Shown: positions 1 to 7,333 of the stretch, one piece after another
Layout: each line of letters begins with the position of its first letter
Numbering within the stretch: the first letter of the stretch is position 1
Program-made: the position numbers and the translations under genes
NCBI GenBank assembly: GCA_039931865.1
Contig: JBDTRB010000026.1
Coordinates: 1-35,233 of the forward strand
DNA from: JALYUA01 sp039931865
GTDB lineage: Bacteria; Acidobacteriota; Thermoanaerobaculia; UBA5066; Gp7-AA6
Length of the DNA: 35,233 nucleotides
Direction: 5' to 3'
Notes under the pieces: generated by a model
The model's database searches: none
What the model saw: only the letters and a program-made list of their open reading frames with translations
What the model was told of the DNA's origin: nothing

Positions 1-55
1 GCGGCGCGAACGGCACGTCCCGCAGTGAGCGGAGGCGACGGCAGCGGAGGCGACG
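1..55 (-). repeat. Dispersed repeat directly after the ATP-grasp stop codon
   Basis: Read on the minus strand, the bases after the TAA at 58-56 begin CGTCGCCTCCG. They form a 15-base tandem (55-41 and 40-26) that shares its first 12 bases. The second unit continues for 25 bases (40-16) that match 35161-35185, just after the tatA stop, at 22 of 25 positions. Both copies start immediately after a TAA stop and have the same orientation relative to the gene. The function is unknown. Confidence 0.6.
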
Positions 56-1123
56 TTAATCGGCCGCGTAGCGAGCCAGGGCGAGTTCCACGATCTCGCC
101 GACTAACTGGGTGTAGCTGCGACCGGCCTTCCGCGCCGCCATCGCGAACTCGGCTCCGCTCGCGAGCCACGGGTTCGGGTTCGCTTCGATGACATAGACC
201 TCGCCCTTGTCCGAGAGGCGCATGTCGATGCGGCCGTAGTCGCGAAGCCGCAGCGCCTGGTATGCCGCAAGAGCGGTCTCTGAGAGACGCCTCGTGGTCT
301 CCTCGTCGAGGTTCTCGGCCGGCGCGGATTTCGTGACCTTGTATGCCTGCGTCTCTTTCTCCCATTTCACGTCGCTGCCGGCGATGCGGGGCGTTCCTTC
401 GGGAAGCCGCGACAGGTCGAGTTCGATCAGCGGGAGTGTCTCCGCGTTTCCGTTGCCGATCACCGACGCGTAGATCTCACGCCCCGCGATGTATTCCTCG
501 ATCAAGGCCGGGCCGTCGAACTCCTCGTGGATGTAATGGATCTTCTCCATGAGCTCCTTGACGCTTCCCACGACCGAGGTCGAGTCGATCCCTATCGATC
601 CGTCCTCCGACGTGGGCTTCACGATCAGTGGAAACGAGATGTCGTGCGCGTGGTCGAGCTTCCCGCGATAGGAGGTCGCGAAGTACGGGGTTCGAATATC
701 GTGGAACGCGAAGATCTTTTTCGCGAGGCTCTTGTCCTGAGCGAGATACAGAGCGTGCGGACCGGCTCCGGTGTAGGACCGGTCGATCAGGTCGAGATAT
801 GCCGCAATGTTCATGTCCTTCGTGTCGTCCCCGGCGTAGGACTCGGTCAGATTGAAGACGAGGTCGACATCGGCCCGGGCGACCGCCGCGAGCGATTGCG
901 GGCGTCCGTCGAGCACCAGGTAAGACGGCTCGTGTCCGAGCTTTTCGAGCGCGTCGAACACTTCTTCGCGGTCCGGCTTCTCGCGTTTGCGCTTGCGTCG
1001 CGCCACGGGCTTTTTCTTCCCCCTGGGGGGAGGCGGCTCGTCGTGCTCGACCTCGGGAGGCGTCTCCTCCCAGAGGTCGTAAAGGATCGCGACCTTCGTT
1101 TTCTCGCGGAGCGAGTTGCTCAT
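56..1123 (-). CDS. D-Ala-D-Ala ligase-like ATP-grasp enzyme
   Basis: This 355-residue cytoplasmic protein has the D-alanine--D-alanine ligase type of ATP-grasp fold, which joins a carboxylate to an amine using ATP. Visible motifs are NLTES near residue 91, the ATP-binding lysine in IVKP (about 169), IEEYIAGREI (208-217) and the metal-binding EANPNP at 313-318. An unusual Lys/Arg- and Pro-rich segment (about 28-50) interrupts the N-terminal domain right after the first strand; ordinary Ddl enzymes lack it. The ATG at 1123 is preceded by a good GGGAGGA ribosome site. The gene lies 13 bases downstream of the metallopeptidase gene, so the two are surely co-transcribed. No mur, fts or van genes are nearby, which argues against a role as the cell-wall Ddl. 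The substrate is probably another peptide or amino acid, but which one is unknown. Confidence 0.88.
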   Translation of the reverse strand: MSNSLREKTKVAILYDLWEETPPEVEHDEPPPPRGKKKPVARRKRKREKPDREEVFDALEKLGHEPSYLVLDGRPQSLAAVARADVDLVFNLTESYAGDDTKDMNIAAYLDLIDRSYTGAGPHALYLAQDKSLAKKIFAFHDIRTPYFATSYRGKLDHAHDISFPLIVKPTSEDGSIGIDSTSVVGSVKELMEKIHYIHEEFDGPALIEEYIAGREIYASVIGNGNAETLPLIELDLSRLPEGTPRIAGSDVKWEKETQAYKVTKSAPAENLDEETTRRLSETALAAYQALRLRDYGRIDMRLSDKGEVYVIEANPNPWLASGAEFAMAARKAGRSYTQLVGEIVELALARYAAD

Positions 1124-1136
1124 GCGATCCTCCCGG

Positions 1137-2153
1137 TCAAGGCTGCACGGACTTTCCCCTGGTGAGGTAATTCATGGCGAGCGCGGTCGCATACGCCGTG
1201 ACTTCCGTCAAGTGCTCGGCCTCGCAGGAAACGTCCGCCACGAGTCCCATCTCCCCGACGCGCCGCGCGATCGATTCGACGATCTCCTTGACCAGCGGGC
1301 GGGCGACGCCGGTCCAGTATGCGATCTTGTCGATGATCGACTTGCGGTTCTCGCGGAGAAGGTCCGCGGCGGGCCGCACGCCCTTCCGGCGCCGCTTCGA
1401 CACCGAGAAGATGTCGGTGAGATCGCTGTCGAGCGGGAGATCCACGACCGACGCGCCCCTCTCTTCGATCTTGCCGTCGTAGAACTCTCCGACCGTCGCT
1501 TCCATCTCGTCGACGGTGATGTCGGTGGCTCCGCGCTCGCGGATGGGCGGCTGATCCCGAACCCGCCGCGCGACGCGGTCGATGTAACGAAGCTTCGCGA
1601 GCGCCGGCCATCCACGGTACCTCCGCCGCCACTGCGAGCCAGGCGTGAGCCAGACCGCGAACGTTTCGGCAAAATCCTCGTCCGGGTGCTTCTGGGCGTA
1701 CCAGCCGGCGATGTGCCGCACGAACCGGCGTGAGAACGGCACCGGACGATAGTCGTCGCGATAGGGGCGACGGAACGGTCCGAACAGGTCACGCCACTCC
1801 GGCGTCTTGTAGAGCTCGTACGCGTAGTTGAAGGCGTGCCCCGCCTCGTGGCGCAGGTACATGAGGATCTCGCGCTCATCCTCGAGATCGTTCATCTCCT
1901 TCTCGAGACGCGCGAGCTTCGGGTCCGCGAGGTAGAACGGGATACCGATCACCGGCTCTCCCGACGGACATCCCCACTCGTCCGTCAGGTAGCAGGCCGG
2001 GCGGAATCGCTTGAGACCCTTTCGTTCGAGCTCGCGCGAGAGCTTCAGAACGTAGCGTTCGAGAGGAGAGCCCTCGAGCTTCAAACCGAGCTCCCGGATG
2101 GGCTTGGTCAGGATCTCCTGGATTTCCGGAGGAGCTTTTTCGAACGCACGCAA
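1137..2153 (-). CDS. Putative zinc-binding metallopeptidase (HEAGH type)
   Basis: The protein has 338 residues and no signal peptide. It carries HEAGH at 102-106, and a second conserved block FAETFAVW at 161-168 whose Glu163 is the likely third zinc ligand. The overall pattern matches the uncharacterised family usually called 'putative zinc-binding metallopeptidase', often found next to ATP-grasp ligases, as here. The C-terminal 140 residues are mostly charged and helical. The best in-frame start is the TTG at 2153. An upstream ATG at 2163-2161 is out of frame, and an in-frame stop lies just before the TTG. No strong ribosome site is seen, but a TACCCT (-10-like) box ends 11 bases before the TTG, so a very short leader is possible. 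The substrate is unknown; cleavage or trimming of the partner ligase's peptide product is an inference. Confidence 0.82.
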   Translation of the reverse strand: MRAFEKAPPEIQEILTKPIRELGLKLEGSPLERYVLKLSRELERKGLKRFRPACYLTDEWGCPSGEPVIGIPFYLADPKLARLEKEMNDLEDEREILMYLRHEAGHAFNYAYELYKTPEWRDLFGPFRRPYRDDYRPVPFSRRFVRHIAGWYAQKHPDEDFAETFAVWLTPGSQWRRRYRGWPALAKLRYIDRVARRVRDQPPIRERGATDITVDEMEATVGEFYDGKIEERGASVVDLPLDSDLTDIFSVSKRRRKGVRPAADLLRENRKSIIDKIAYWTGVARPLVKEIVESIARRVGEMGLVADVSCEAEHLTEVTAYATALAMNYLTRGKSVQP

Positions 2154-2207
2154 GGATTTCCATCAGGGTAGCACGGCGGAGGCTCCGAAGGAGGCCGCGG
2201 CGCCGGT

Positions 2208-2213
2208 TACAAT
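2208..2213 (+). promoter_or_regulatory. -10 box of the CDGSH gene
   Basis: TACAAT matches the sigma-70 -10 consensus at five of six bases and lies about 25 bases before the ATG at 2239. It leaves a leader that contains the AAGGAGG ribosome site. No clear -35 is visible. Confidence 0.5.
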
Positions 2214-2238
2214 CAAATGTCGGACAAGGAGGGCCTTC

Positions 2239-2460
2239 ATGGCCGAATGCACGATTCGTGTGAACCCGAACGGGCCTTATCGCGTGACCGGTCCCGCCAG
2301 GCTCACGGACCCGCAGGGAAATGAAACGGTGATCGAAGAGGGACGCTCGGTATCGCTCTGCCGCTGCGGCGCCTCCGTGAACAAACCGTACTGCGACGGC
2401 ACGCACAGCCGCATAGGGTTTGCCGCGGCCGAGGCGGCCGTGCCGAAGTCCGGGAGCTGA
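2239..2460 (+). CDS. CDGSH-type iron-sulfur protein
   Basis: This 73-residue protein carries one CDGSH domain. The pattern C-x-C-x2-S-x3-P-x-C-D-G-T-H supplies Cys41, Cys43, Cys52 and His56, the three-Cys one-His ligand set of a [2Fe-2S] cluster. It matches the small bacterial mitoNEET-like family, which is thought to take part in electron or cluster transfer. The ATG at 2239 is chosen because AAGGAGG sits 6 bases upstream and because everything before it lacks family character. The gene diverges from the metallopeptidase across 85 bases and precedes an unrelated secreted protein. The physiological role cannot be read from the context. Confidence 0.9.
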   Translation: MAECTIRVNPNGPYRVTGPARLTDPQGNETVIEEGRSVSLCRCGASVNKPYCDGTHSRIGFAAAEAAVPKSGS

Positions 2461-2515
2461 CAGGCGCGCTGCGAGAATCTCCCGCTCGGGACGAAGCTCG
2501 TTTGATCGCCGCCGC

Positions 2516-3793
2516 ATGATTCTTTCGCTGGTCTTCTCTCTTTTAGCGGCGACGACGGCTCCGCAGTCGCTCTCCGTCGATCTCGATGGGGACGGGACGC
2601 TCGAAACGGTCGGCGCCGCCGTTCACGGGAAGACAGTTCGCCTGGAAGTGCGCTCCGGGTCGTCGCGAAAGGTGATCGCGCGCGGCGATGCCCCCATGCC
2701 GAAGTCGGGTGTGACCGCGGTGGCGTTGTCCGAGGGACCGCTCGGCAGCGCCGGTGCGCTCGTCGAGGTGGTGGCGACGAGCGGGACAGATGCGGCTGCG
2801 GTGGAATGCCGCAGCGTGTGGCGGCTGCGGGAAGGCGCGCTCCTGCGCGTTCCTGTCGGCGGCCGCTCCGGAGCGCTGCCCGACTGCGGCGAGCGCGGAG
2901 GCTGGGTGTACGGCTGGGACCGTCCCGCCGCGGACGCTCCGGCCCAGTACCGCCGTGAGCGGACGCGCGAGACCGCCGACGGAACGCACCACCAGGTCGA
3001 AAGCTTCCGGTACGCCGGGTTCCAGCTCGAGCTCGACCGGGCGAGGAGCCAGGCGGAGATCCGCGGACTCATCATCCCCTCCTGGTACCCGACCCGGCTG
3101 TATCAAAAGAGCTCGCTCGAGAGTCTGTACGCCCGATACGATCTCGGTGTCTTGAAGCGCGGGCCGCGGCTTCAGGTCGTCACCGATCCGGCGGAAGGCA
3201 TCTTCAAGGTGCGCATCGGCGTGCCGGGGAAGGAAGAGCTGCTTCCCGTCACTGCGCGCGGCGGCGGCCCGGAACAGCACGACATCGTACTGACCCTCGG
3301 GTCGGCGACGCCGCCGGTAGAGCTTCGGATCACCCTCGCCGGAGGCGCCCCCGTTCCGGGAGAGGCCGTCCTCTCCGGCCACTCCCCCTCCTTCGACGGC
3401 TTCTACTCGGGCGCCATGCACATCACCGACGGAGCCCTTCGAATCTTCGCGACCGCGGCGGACGAGCTCGCCACGAATGGCCTCGTCGGACACTGGACCA
3501 GCGAAAAAGGGGAGCCGATGTCGATCGCGCTCGCCTCCTCGGACCCCGTTCTCTTGAACATCCGGAAGGGGAAATTCCGGATGGAACTCGAAGGCGCACC
3601 GGACGGTCTGGATGCCCTCGCTCTTCCGAGCGATGGCGGGCGGCCCAGCCGCGGAGTCCAGCTGCGCGGCCCGAACAGTTTTTCCTGGATTCCGATTCAA
3701 TGCGCCGAGGCGGGCGCCTCCTGGCGGGATTGCCGCGTGACGGGGCCAGGCGAAATCCTTCACCGCGTCGGCGCGCGGATGAACGCCCGCTGA
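2516..3793 (+). CDS. Secreted protein of unknown function
   Basis: The product is 425 residues from the ATG at 2516. It opens with a short hydrophobic signal-like segment (MILSLVFSLLAATTA), followed at once by DLDGDG (22-27), a loop of the kind found in calcium-binding or FG-GAP repeats. The rest looks like beta-rich extracellular sequence with no enzyme motif I recognise. Export is predicted from the N-terminus. A longer reading frame reaches back to 2420, but it overlaps the CDGSH gene and has no signal sequence, so I reject that start. The following diguanylate cyclase begins 39 bases downstream with its own -10-like box, so the two may not form one operon. Confidence 0.72.
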   Translation: MILSLVFSLLAATTAPQSLSVDLDGDGTLETVGAAVHGKTVRLEVRSGSSRKVIARGDAPMPKSGVTAVALSEGPLGSAGALVEVVATSGTDAAAVECRSVWRLREGALLRVPVGGRSGALPDCGERGGWVYGWDRPAADAPAQYRRERTRETADGTHHQVESFRYAGFQLELDRARSQAEIRGLIIPSWYPTRLYQKSSLESLYARYDLGVLKRGPRLQVVTDPAEGIFKVRIGVPGKEELLPVTARGGGPEQHDIVLTLGSATPPVELRITLAGGAPVPGEAVLSGHSPSFDGFYSGAMHITDGALRIFATAADELATNGLVGHWTSEKGEPMSIALASSDPVLLNIRKGKFRMELEGAPDGLDALALPSDGGRPSRGVQLRGPNSFSWIPIQCAEAGASWRDCRVTGPGEILHRVGARMNAR

Positions 3794-3813
3794 CCTTTTC
3801 GGCCGGAAAGCGT

Positions 3814-3819
3814 TAAGCT
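3814..3819 (+). promoter_or_regulatory. -10-like box before the membrane GGDEF gene
   Basis: TAAGCT ends 12 bases before the ATG at 3832. It would give a leader of only about five bases, and no ribosome site lies between. The motif is short and support is modest. Confidence 0.35.
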
Positions 3820-3831
3820 TCCGAACACTTC

Positions 3832-5088
3832 ATGGCACTTTCCAGTCTCGGGCTGTTCGTTCAGACGGTCGGCGCGGGCCTCCTCGCGCTGATCTTCCTG
3901 TACCTGTCCCGATCCGGGGGGAACCGCGTCTTGAACGCCGCCGGCTACGGCTGGCTCTTCCTCTTCATCGCGCTCTCCTCGCTCCTCCTCTCCTACGAGG
4001 TCGTGATTCCATTCGCGAACCTCCCCTACGAATACTTCAAACTCCTCCACTTCGTGTCGATCATCGTCGCCGCGGACCGGATGGAGCACGAATCGTCGCT
4101 CGGCCGCCCGCTGCGCACCGCCGCGATCGTCGGGCTCGTCGTGTCCTTCGGGATCGTCGCCCTGACCCGCAGCGGGTCCCTCTTCTTCGCCATCCACATG
4201 GCGATGGGCGTCGTCGCCTGGCTGATCATTACGGTTCTCATCTTCCGCAGCCGCGCGAGCGGTCTCGGCAAGACGTTCTCCGGGAGTCTCGCGTTGATGA
4301 CGACGCTTCTGCAGATGACGTACGTCGTCTTCTTCGCGCTCTCAGCGACGAACCACGAGCAGGTGTTTCCGTTCCTTTCGTACACCGGGTTCTACGACCT
4401 CTTCCTCCAGATGCTCTTCGGGATCGGGCTGATCATCTGGGCGATGGAGGACACCGAACGCAAGCTTACGAACGTCCACGCGCGGGCCGTCGACGACACG
4501 CAGCGGTCGAAGCGCCGCGCGCAGATCGATCCGCTGACCGAGGCCTATAACCGGTTCTTCCTCGACGACCTGCGGCCCACGCTCGCGCGCGAGCCGGCCG
4601 GCGGCGCGATCGTGCTCATCGACGTCGACGGGTTGAAGACGATCAACGACAAAGAGGGGCACGAGGAAGGCGATAAGGCGATCTGGACCGTCGCCGCCGC
4701 GGTGAAAAAGTTGATCCGCGGAGACGACTACCTGATTCGCTGGGGTGGCGACGAGTTCCTGGTCGTACTCCCCGGGATGGACCAGGAGGTCGCGAAGAAG
4801 CGGTTCTACATGCTGCCTTCCAAGATCGAGGAAGTGCGGCAGTCCCAGCGATCCGCGGCGCGCGCTTACAAGAAGTTCGTCGCCGCTTCGGTCGGCGTCA
4901 CTCCGTTCTCGAGCCGGGTGCCGCTCGACATGGCCATCGAGACCGCCGACCGGGTGATGTACGAGCGCAAGAAGGCGTTGAAGCAGATGCGAGGGGAGCC
5001 GCTCCAGCGCGGAGAGCCCTCGCAGCGCACCGCGGCGCGCGAAACGCCCACCTCGACGCAGACCCGTCGCGCCTGGGACAAGAGTTAA
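3832..5088 (+). CDS. Membrane-bound diguanylate cyclase (GGDEF)
   Basis: This 418-residue enzyme is predicted to make cyclic di-GMP from two GTP. About seven hydrophobic segments occupy residues 8-205 and form a membrane sensor of unknown ligand. A short charged linker (206-232) leads into the GGDEF domain. The catalytic GGDEF motif is intact at 305-309. The inhibitory RxxD site (RGDD, 296-299) is exactly five residues upstream, so product feedback is expected. The last 35 residues are polar and low in complexity. No EAL or HD-GYP phosphodiesterase is present in the window; a second cyclase lies at 8339-9301. Confidence 0.93.
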   Translation: MALSSLGLFVQTVGAGLLALIFLYLSRSGGNRVLNAAGYGWLFLFIALSSLLLSYEVVIPFANLPYEYFKLLHFVSIIVAADRMEHESSLGRPLRTAAIVGLVVSFGIVALTRSGSLFFAIHMAMGVVAWLIITVLIFRSRASGLGKTFSGSLALMTTLLQMTYVVFFALSATNHEQVFPFLSYTGFYDLFLQMLFGIGLIIWAMEDTERKLTNVHARAVDDTQRSKRRAQIDPLTEAYNRFFLDDLRPTLAREPAGGAIVLIDVDGLKTINDKEGHEEGDKAIWTVAAAVKKLIRGDDYLIRWGGDEFLVVLPGMDQEVAKKRFYMLPSKIEEVRQSQRSAARAYKKFVAASVGVTPFSSRVPLDMAIETADRVMYERKKALKQMRGEPLQRGEPSQRTAARETPTSTQTRRAWDKS

Positions 5089-5106
5089 CGGGAGGGGAGA
5101 ACGAAC

Positions 5107-5352
5107 GTGCGATACCACTGGACGGAGTGCCCCGGCTGCCGCTGCCAGGTGGCCATCAACACGACCAGCACCTCGGGGGCCGTGACGGGGTCGCTGCGGC
5201 GCTGGTCGACGGACCGCTCGGTCAACGACGGCCGAGCCATCGTGGGACTCGTGCCGGACGCGACCGGAGGCTTCGTCACCGAATGCGTTTGCGGTCAGGC
5301 GCTGACGCTCGGCGCAACGGCCGACGCGGTCGGGTCGGAGCGGGGCGAGTAG
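5107..5352 (+). CDS. Small zinc-ribbon-like protein
   Basis: This 81-residue protein has a CPGC knuckle at 8-11 (plus Cys13) and a CxC at 60-62. Such spacing could bind one zinc ion across a small beta-sheet. I do not recognise a named family. It starts with GTG at 5107, preceded by a GGGAGGGGAG ribosome site, and lies 18 bases downstream of the membrane cyclase, so co-transcription is likely. The middle (15-57) is rich in Thr, Ser and Gly. Role unknown. Confidence 0.7.
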   Translation: MRYHWTECPGCRCQVAINTTSTSGAVTGSLRRWSTDRSVNDGRAIVGLVPDATGGFVTECVCGQALTLGATADAVGSERGE

Positions 5353-5378
5353 CCCGCTCTCCGCTCCCCTCGGTTCTT

Positions 5379-5645
5379 TCAGCCTCCAGCTTTCAGGACG
5401 ACGACGGTGGCGCCGGATCCGCCGCGTTCCGGCGGCGCATCGAAGTAGGCGGCGACGTCGCTCCGCCCGCCGAGCAGCCGCCTCACCTCCGCGCGCCGGA
5501 CCCCGATCCCTTTGCCGTGGATGATCCGGACCTCACGGAATCCCGCGTCGAGAGCCTCGCGCAGATACTCCTCCAGGGCGGACGCCGCGTCGCGCGGTAG
5601 AAACGAATGCAGGTCGAACGCGTCCTCGATCGGAACGTGCTTCAT
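5379..5645 (-). CDS. Stand-alone Smr-domain protein
   Basis: This 88-residue protein is essentially one Smr domain, as found at the C-terminus of MutS2. It shows DLHSF (11-15), HGKG (43-46) and GGSGAT (75-80), the three family signatures. Smr domains bind and often nick nucleic acids, and newer work on MutS2/SmrB links them to ribosome collisions and mRNA cleavage. The ATG at 5645 is chosen because GGGGGGAAG lies just upstream; the frame remains open further back but shows no conserved sequence. It lies 19 bases downstream of the OsmC-like gene, so the two are probably co-transcribed. Confidence 0.9.
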   Translation of the reverse strand: MKHVPIEDAFDLHSFLPRDAASALEEYLREALDAGFREVRIIHGKGIGVRRAEVRRLLGGRSDVAAYFDAPPERGGSGATVVVLKAGG

Positions 5646-5664
5646 CGCTTCCCCCCGCGAGGAT

Positions 5665-6213
5665 CTAAACCGAAGAGTCCGCTGTCGCCTCCTCGAGCAC
5701 GACGTCGACCGGCATCGCCGCCTTGGCGACCTTCGAAATGATGCAGTATTTCTCCGCGAGAGCGAGCGTCTTTTCGACGGCCGGGCGGTTCGAGGCAAGC
5801 AGCGCCGCAGGCACGCGCGCGAAGATGGAAACGCGCGTCATCTTGAACCCGCCGGCCGGGTCCTTTCCGAGCGCACCGGTCAGCCGCACGGTCGGATCCG
5901 GATAAATGAGCCCGAGCTTCTTCAGGAAGATCCCCCACGTCCCGACAAAGCACGATCCGATGGCGCTCAGCAGGAGCTCCTCGGGGTTCGCCCCCTTGCC
6001 GCAGCCGTCGAGCTCCTTCGCGCCTCCGATCGGGATGGCGAACGTCTCCGCCGCGACGCGGGCGGTCCCGCAGCCGCTCCCATCCCCCACCCACTCGATC
6101 GACACCGAGAACTGCGGCATTTCCCCGGCCGCCGCGGCCGGAACGGGAGTTACGGCCGGCGCCCCGTCCGCCTGCGACTCGTGGGTGTTCTTTCCCGAAG
6201 GGATGTCCTTCAT
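5665..6213 (-). CDS. OsmC/Ohr-family peroxide-reducing protein
   Basis: The protein has 182 residues with the OsmC fold. The two redox cysteines sit where the family expects them: Cys88 in SAIGSC and Cys157 in AEKYCIIS. Such proteins use the cysteine pair to reduce organic hydroperoxides in the cytoplasm. The first 30 residues are an Ala/Pro-rich extension not seen in compact OsmC proteins (about 140 residues) and may be a disordered tail. It lies 27 bases downstream of the exported MBL-fold gene and 19 bases upstream of the Smr gene. Whether its substrate is a lipid or alkyl hydroperoxide cannot be told from sequence. Confidence 0.9.
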   Translation of the reverse strand: MKDIPSGKNTHESQADGAPAVTPVPAAAAGEMPQFSVSIEWVGDGSGCGTARVAAETFAIPIGGAKELDGCGKGANPEELLLSAIGSCFVGTWGIFLKKLGLIYPDPTVRLTGALGKDPAGGFKMTRVSIFARVPAALLASNRPAVEKTLALAEKYCIISKVAKAAMPVDVVLEEATADSSV

Positions 6214-6240
6214 TCAGTCTCCTGTCGTTGGAAGCCGTTC

Positions 6241-7191
6241 TCAATGCGCCGGCTCCTGGATCGCGTATTTTTTTGTTCCCCGCATTTCCGCTTCGGTCTG
6301 CTCGAGGTTCGACGCCGCAAACTGATCGAACCAGGTCCACGCGCCGTAGCGCGGCCGGAGAGCCTCGATTCCCGACGAGACGAGGGGCGCGCCGGAGAGG
6401 CCGGCCTCGATCCCTCGCGCCGCCGCCTGCCGCATGCCGGCGAGGTAGTCCCGGAAAAATCTCACCTGCAGAGCGGCGCCCGGCTCGCCGTGGCCCGGGA
6501 CGAACACGGCCGACGGGAACTCCCCTGTGAAGCCTTCGAGCGTGGGCAGCCAGGCCGCAGTGTCCGCGTCGATCAGGTTCGGGACCGTGGCGTTCCAGAA
6601 TAGATCGCCCGCAAAGACCACGTCCGGAGGCTCGACACGGACGATGAGGTCTCCCCCCGTGTGTCCCGGGCGGAAGAGAACCCGCGCGGACCGGCCGCCC
6701 AGCCACACGGTCATGCCCCCCGATGGAGTGACGTCCGGCAGCACGAGTGCGTCGAGCACCGCGCGGTCCTTTGCGGTGATCTCCTTGCGCCATTTCAGAT
6801 TCTCCGTCCGGATCCACCGGCGGACGTTCTCGTGCGCAATGACCAGCGCGCCCTCGCGCCGGAAGACTGCGTCCCCGCCGACGTGGTCGAGGTGGTAGTG
6901 CGTATTGACCACCCAGCGGATCGGCAGAGGACTGCGACGCCGAATCTCCGCGAGGAGCTCCCTCGCCGCTTCTTCGGTTGCGAACGTGTCGACGACCAGG
7001 ATGGCTTCGGAGCCGATCACGAATCCCGCGTTGCCGACGGAGAGGCGGTCGCCCGCCGTCGCGATCGCCGCGAAGCATCCCGGACGCGGTTCGAGGATCC
7101 TGAAGTGTGCGGCGGGGGGCGGCGCCTGCGCAGAGGCCGCGGCCGCGAAACCGCACAGCATGAGGACGGCGGCGATGCAGCGGCGGCGCAT
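6241..7191 (-). CDS. Exported metallo-beta-lactamase-fold hydrolase
   Basis: From the ATG at 7191 the product is 316 residues with a classical signal peptide (MRRRCIAAVLMLCGFAAAASA, cut before QAPPP). The metal site is complete: HYHLDH at 98-103, His177 in PGHTGGD, Asp196 in AGDLFW and His234 in PGHGE. This layout matches the periplasmic MBL-fold hydrolases resembling class B beta-lactamases and quinoprotein-associated SoxH-like proteins; the actual substrate is unknown. A longer frame starting at 7257 would run through the inverted-repeat element and hide the signal peptide, so I reject it. A TAGAAT box ends five bases before the ATG. Confidence 0.88.
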   Translation of the reverse strand: MRRRCIAAVLMLCGFAAAASAQAPPPAAHFRILEPRPGCFAAIATAGDRLSVGNAGFVIGSEAILVVDTFATEEAARELLAEIRRRSPLPIRWVVNTHYHLDHVGGDAVFRREGALVIAHENVRRWIRTENLKWRKEITAKDRAVLDALVLPDVTPSGGMTVWLGGRSARVLFRPGHTGGDLIVRVEPPDVVFAGDLFWNATVPNLIDADTAAWLPTLEGFTGEFPSAVFVPGHGEPGAALQVRFFRDYLAGMRQAAARGIEAGLSGAPLVSSGIEALRPRYGAWTWFDQFAASNLEQTEAEMRGTKKYAIQEPAH

Positions 7192-7196
7192 GCTCC

Positions 7197-7202
7197 ATTC
7201 TA
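7197..7202 (-). promoter_or_regulatory. -10 box five bases before the MBL-fold start
   Basis: Minus-strand TAGAAT (five of six consensus bases) is followed by GGAGC and then the ATG at 7191. This spacing places transcription at or next to the start codon, as in leaderless mRNAs. Confidence 0.5.
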
Positions 7203-7292
7203 GACAGGGGTGCATATCCAGCAGGCTGCTGAAAAAACCTGCGGGTGTCGTGTCCATCCCACACCCTTTTTCAGCAGCCTGCCAGACAGGGG
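7202..7292. repeat. MITE/REP-like inverted repeat with flanking direct repeat
   Basis: A perfect 16-base inverted repeat (GCAGGCTGCTGAAAAA at 7221-7236, complement at 7267-7282) encloses 30 bases. Inside it, GGGTGT (7243-7248) pairs with ACACCC (7261-7266) directly against the right arm, extending the stem to 22 pairs with one bulge. A 9-base direct repeat AGACAGGGG flanks the unit at 7202-7210 and 7284-7292, although the gap to the arm is 10 bases on the left and 1 on the right. The element lies between two divergent start codons, so it is not a terminator for either gene. Confidence 0.75.
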
Positions 7293-7321
7293 CTCACGGG
7301 GAACCGGCAAAAGGGAGCTGA

Positions 7322-7327
7322 TAGCGT
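7322..7327 (+). promoter_or_regulatory. -10-like box six bases before the hydrolase start
   Basis: TAGCGT fits the TANNNT core and lies six bases before the ATG at 7334, with no Shine-Dalgarno sequence between. This suggests a leaderless transcript. Confidence 0.4.
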
Positions 7328-7333
7328 CTGCGG

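Noticed and set aside
7300..7330. GGAACC and GTCTG as an ECF-sigma promoter for the alpha/beta hydrolase
   Set aside because: The spacing of 20 bases is longer than the usual 16-17, and the TAGCGT box fits better.
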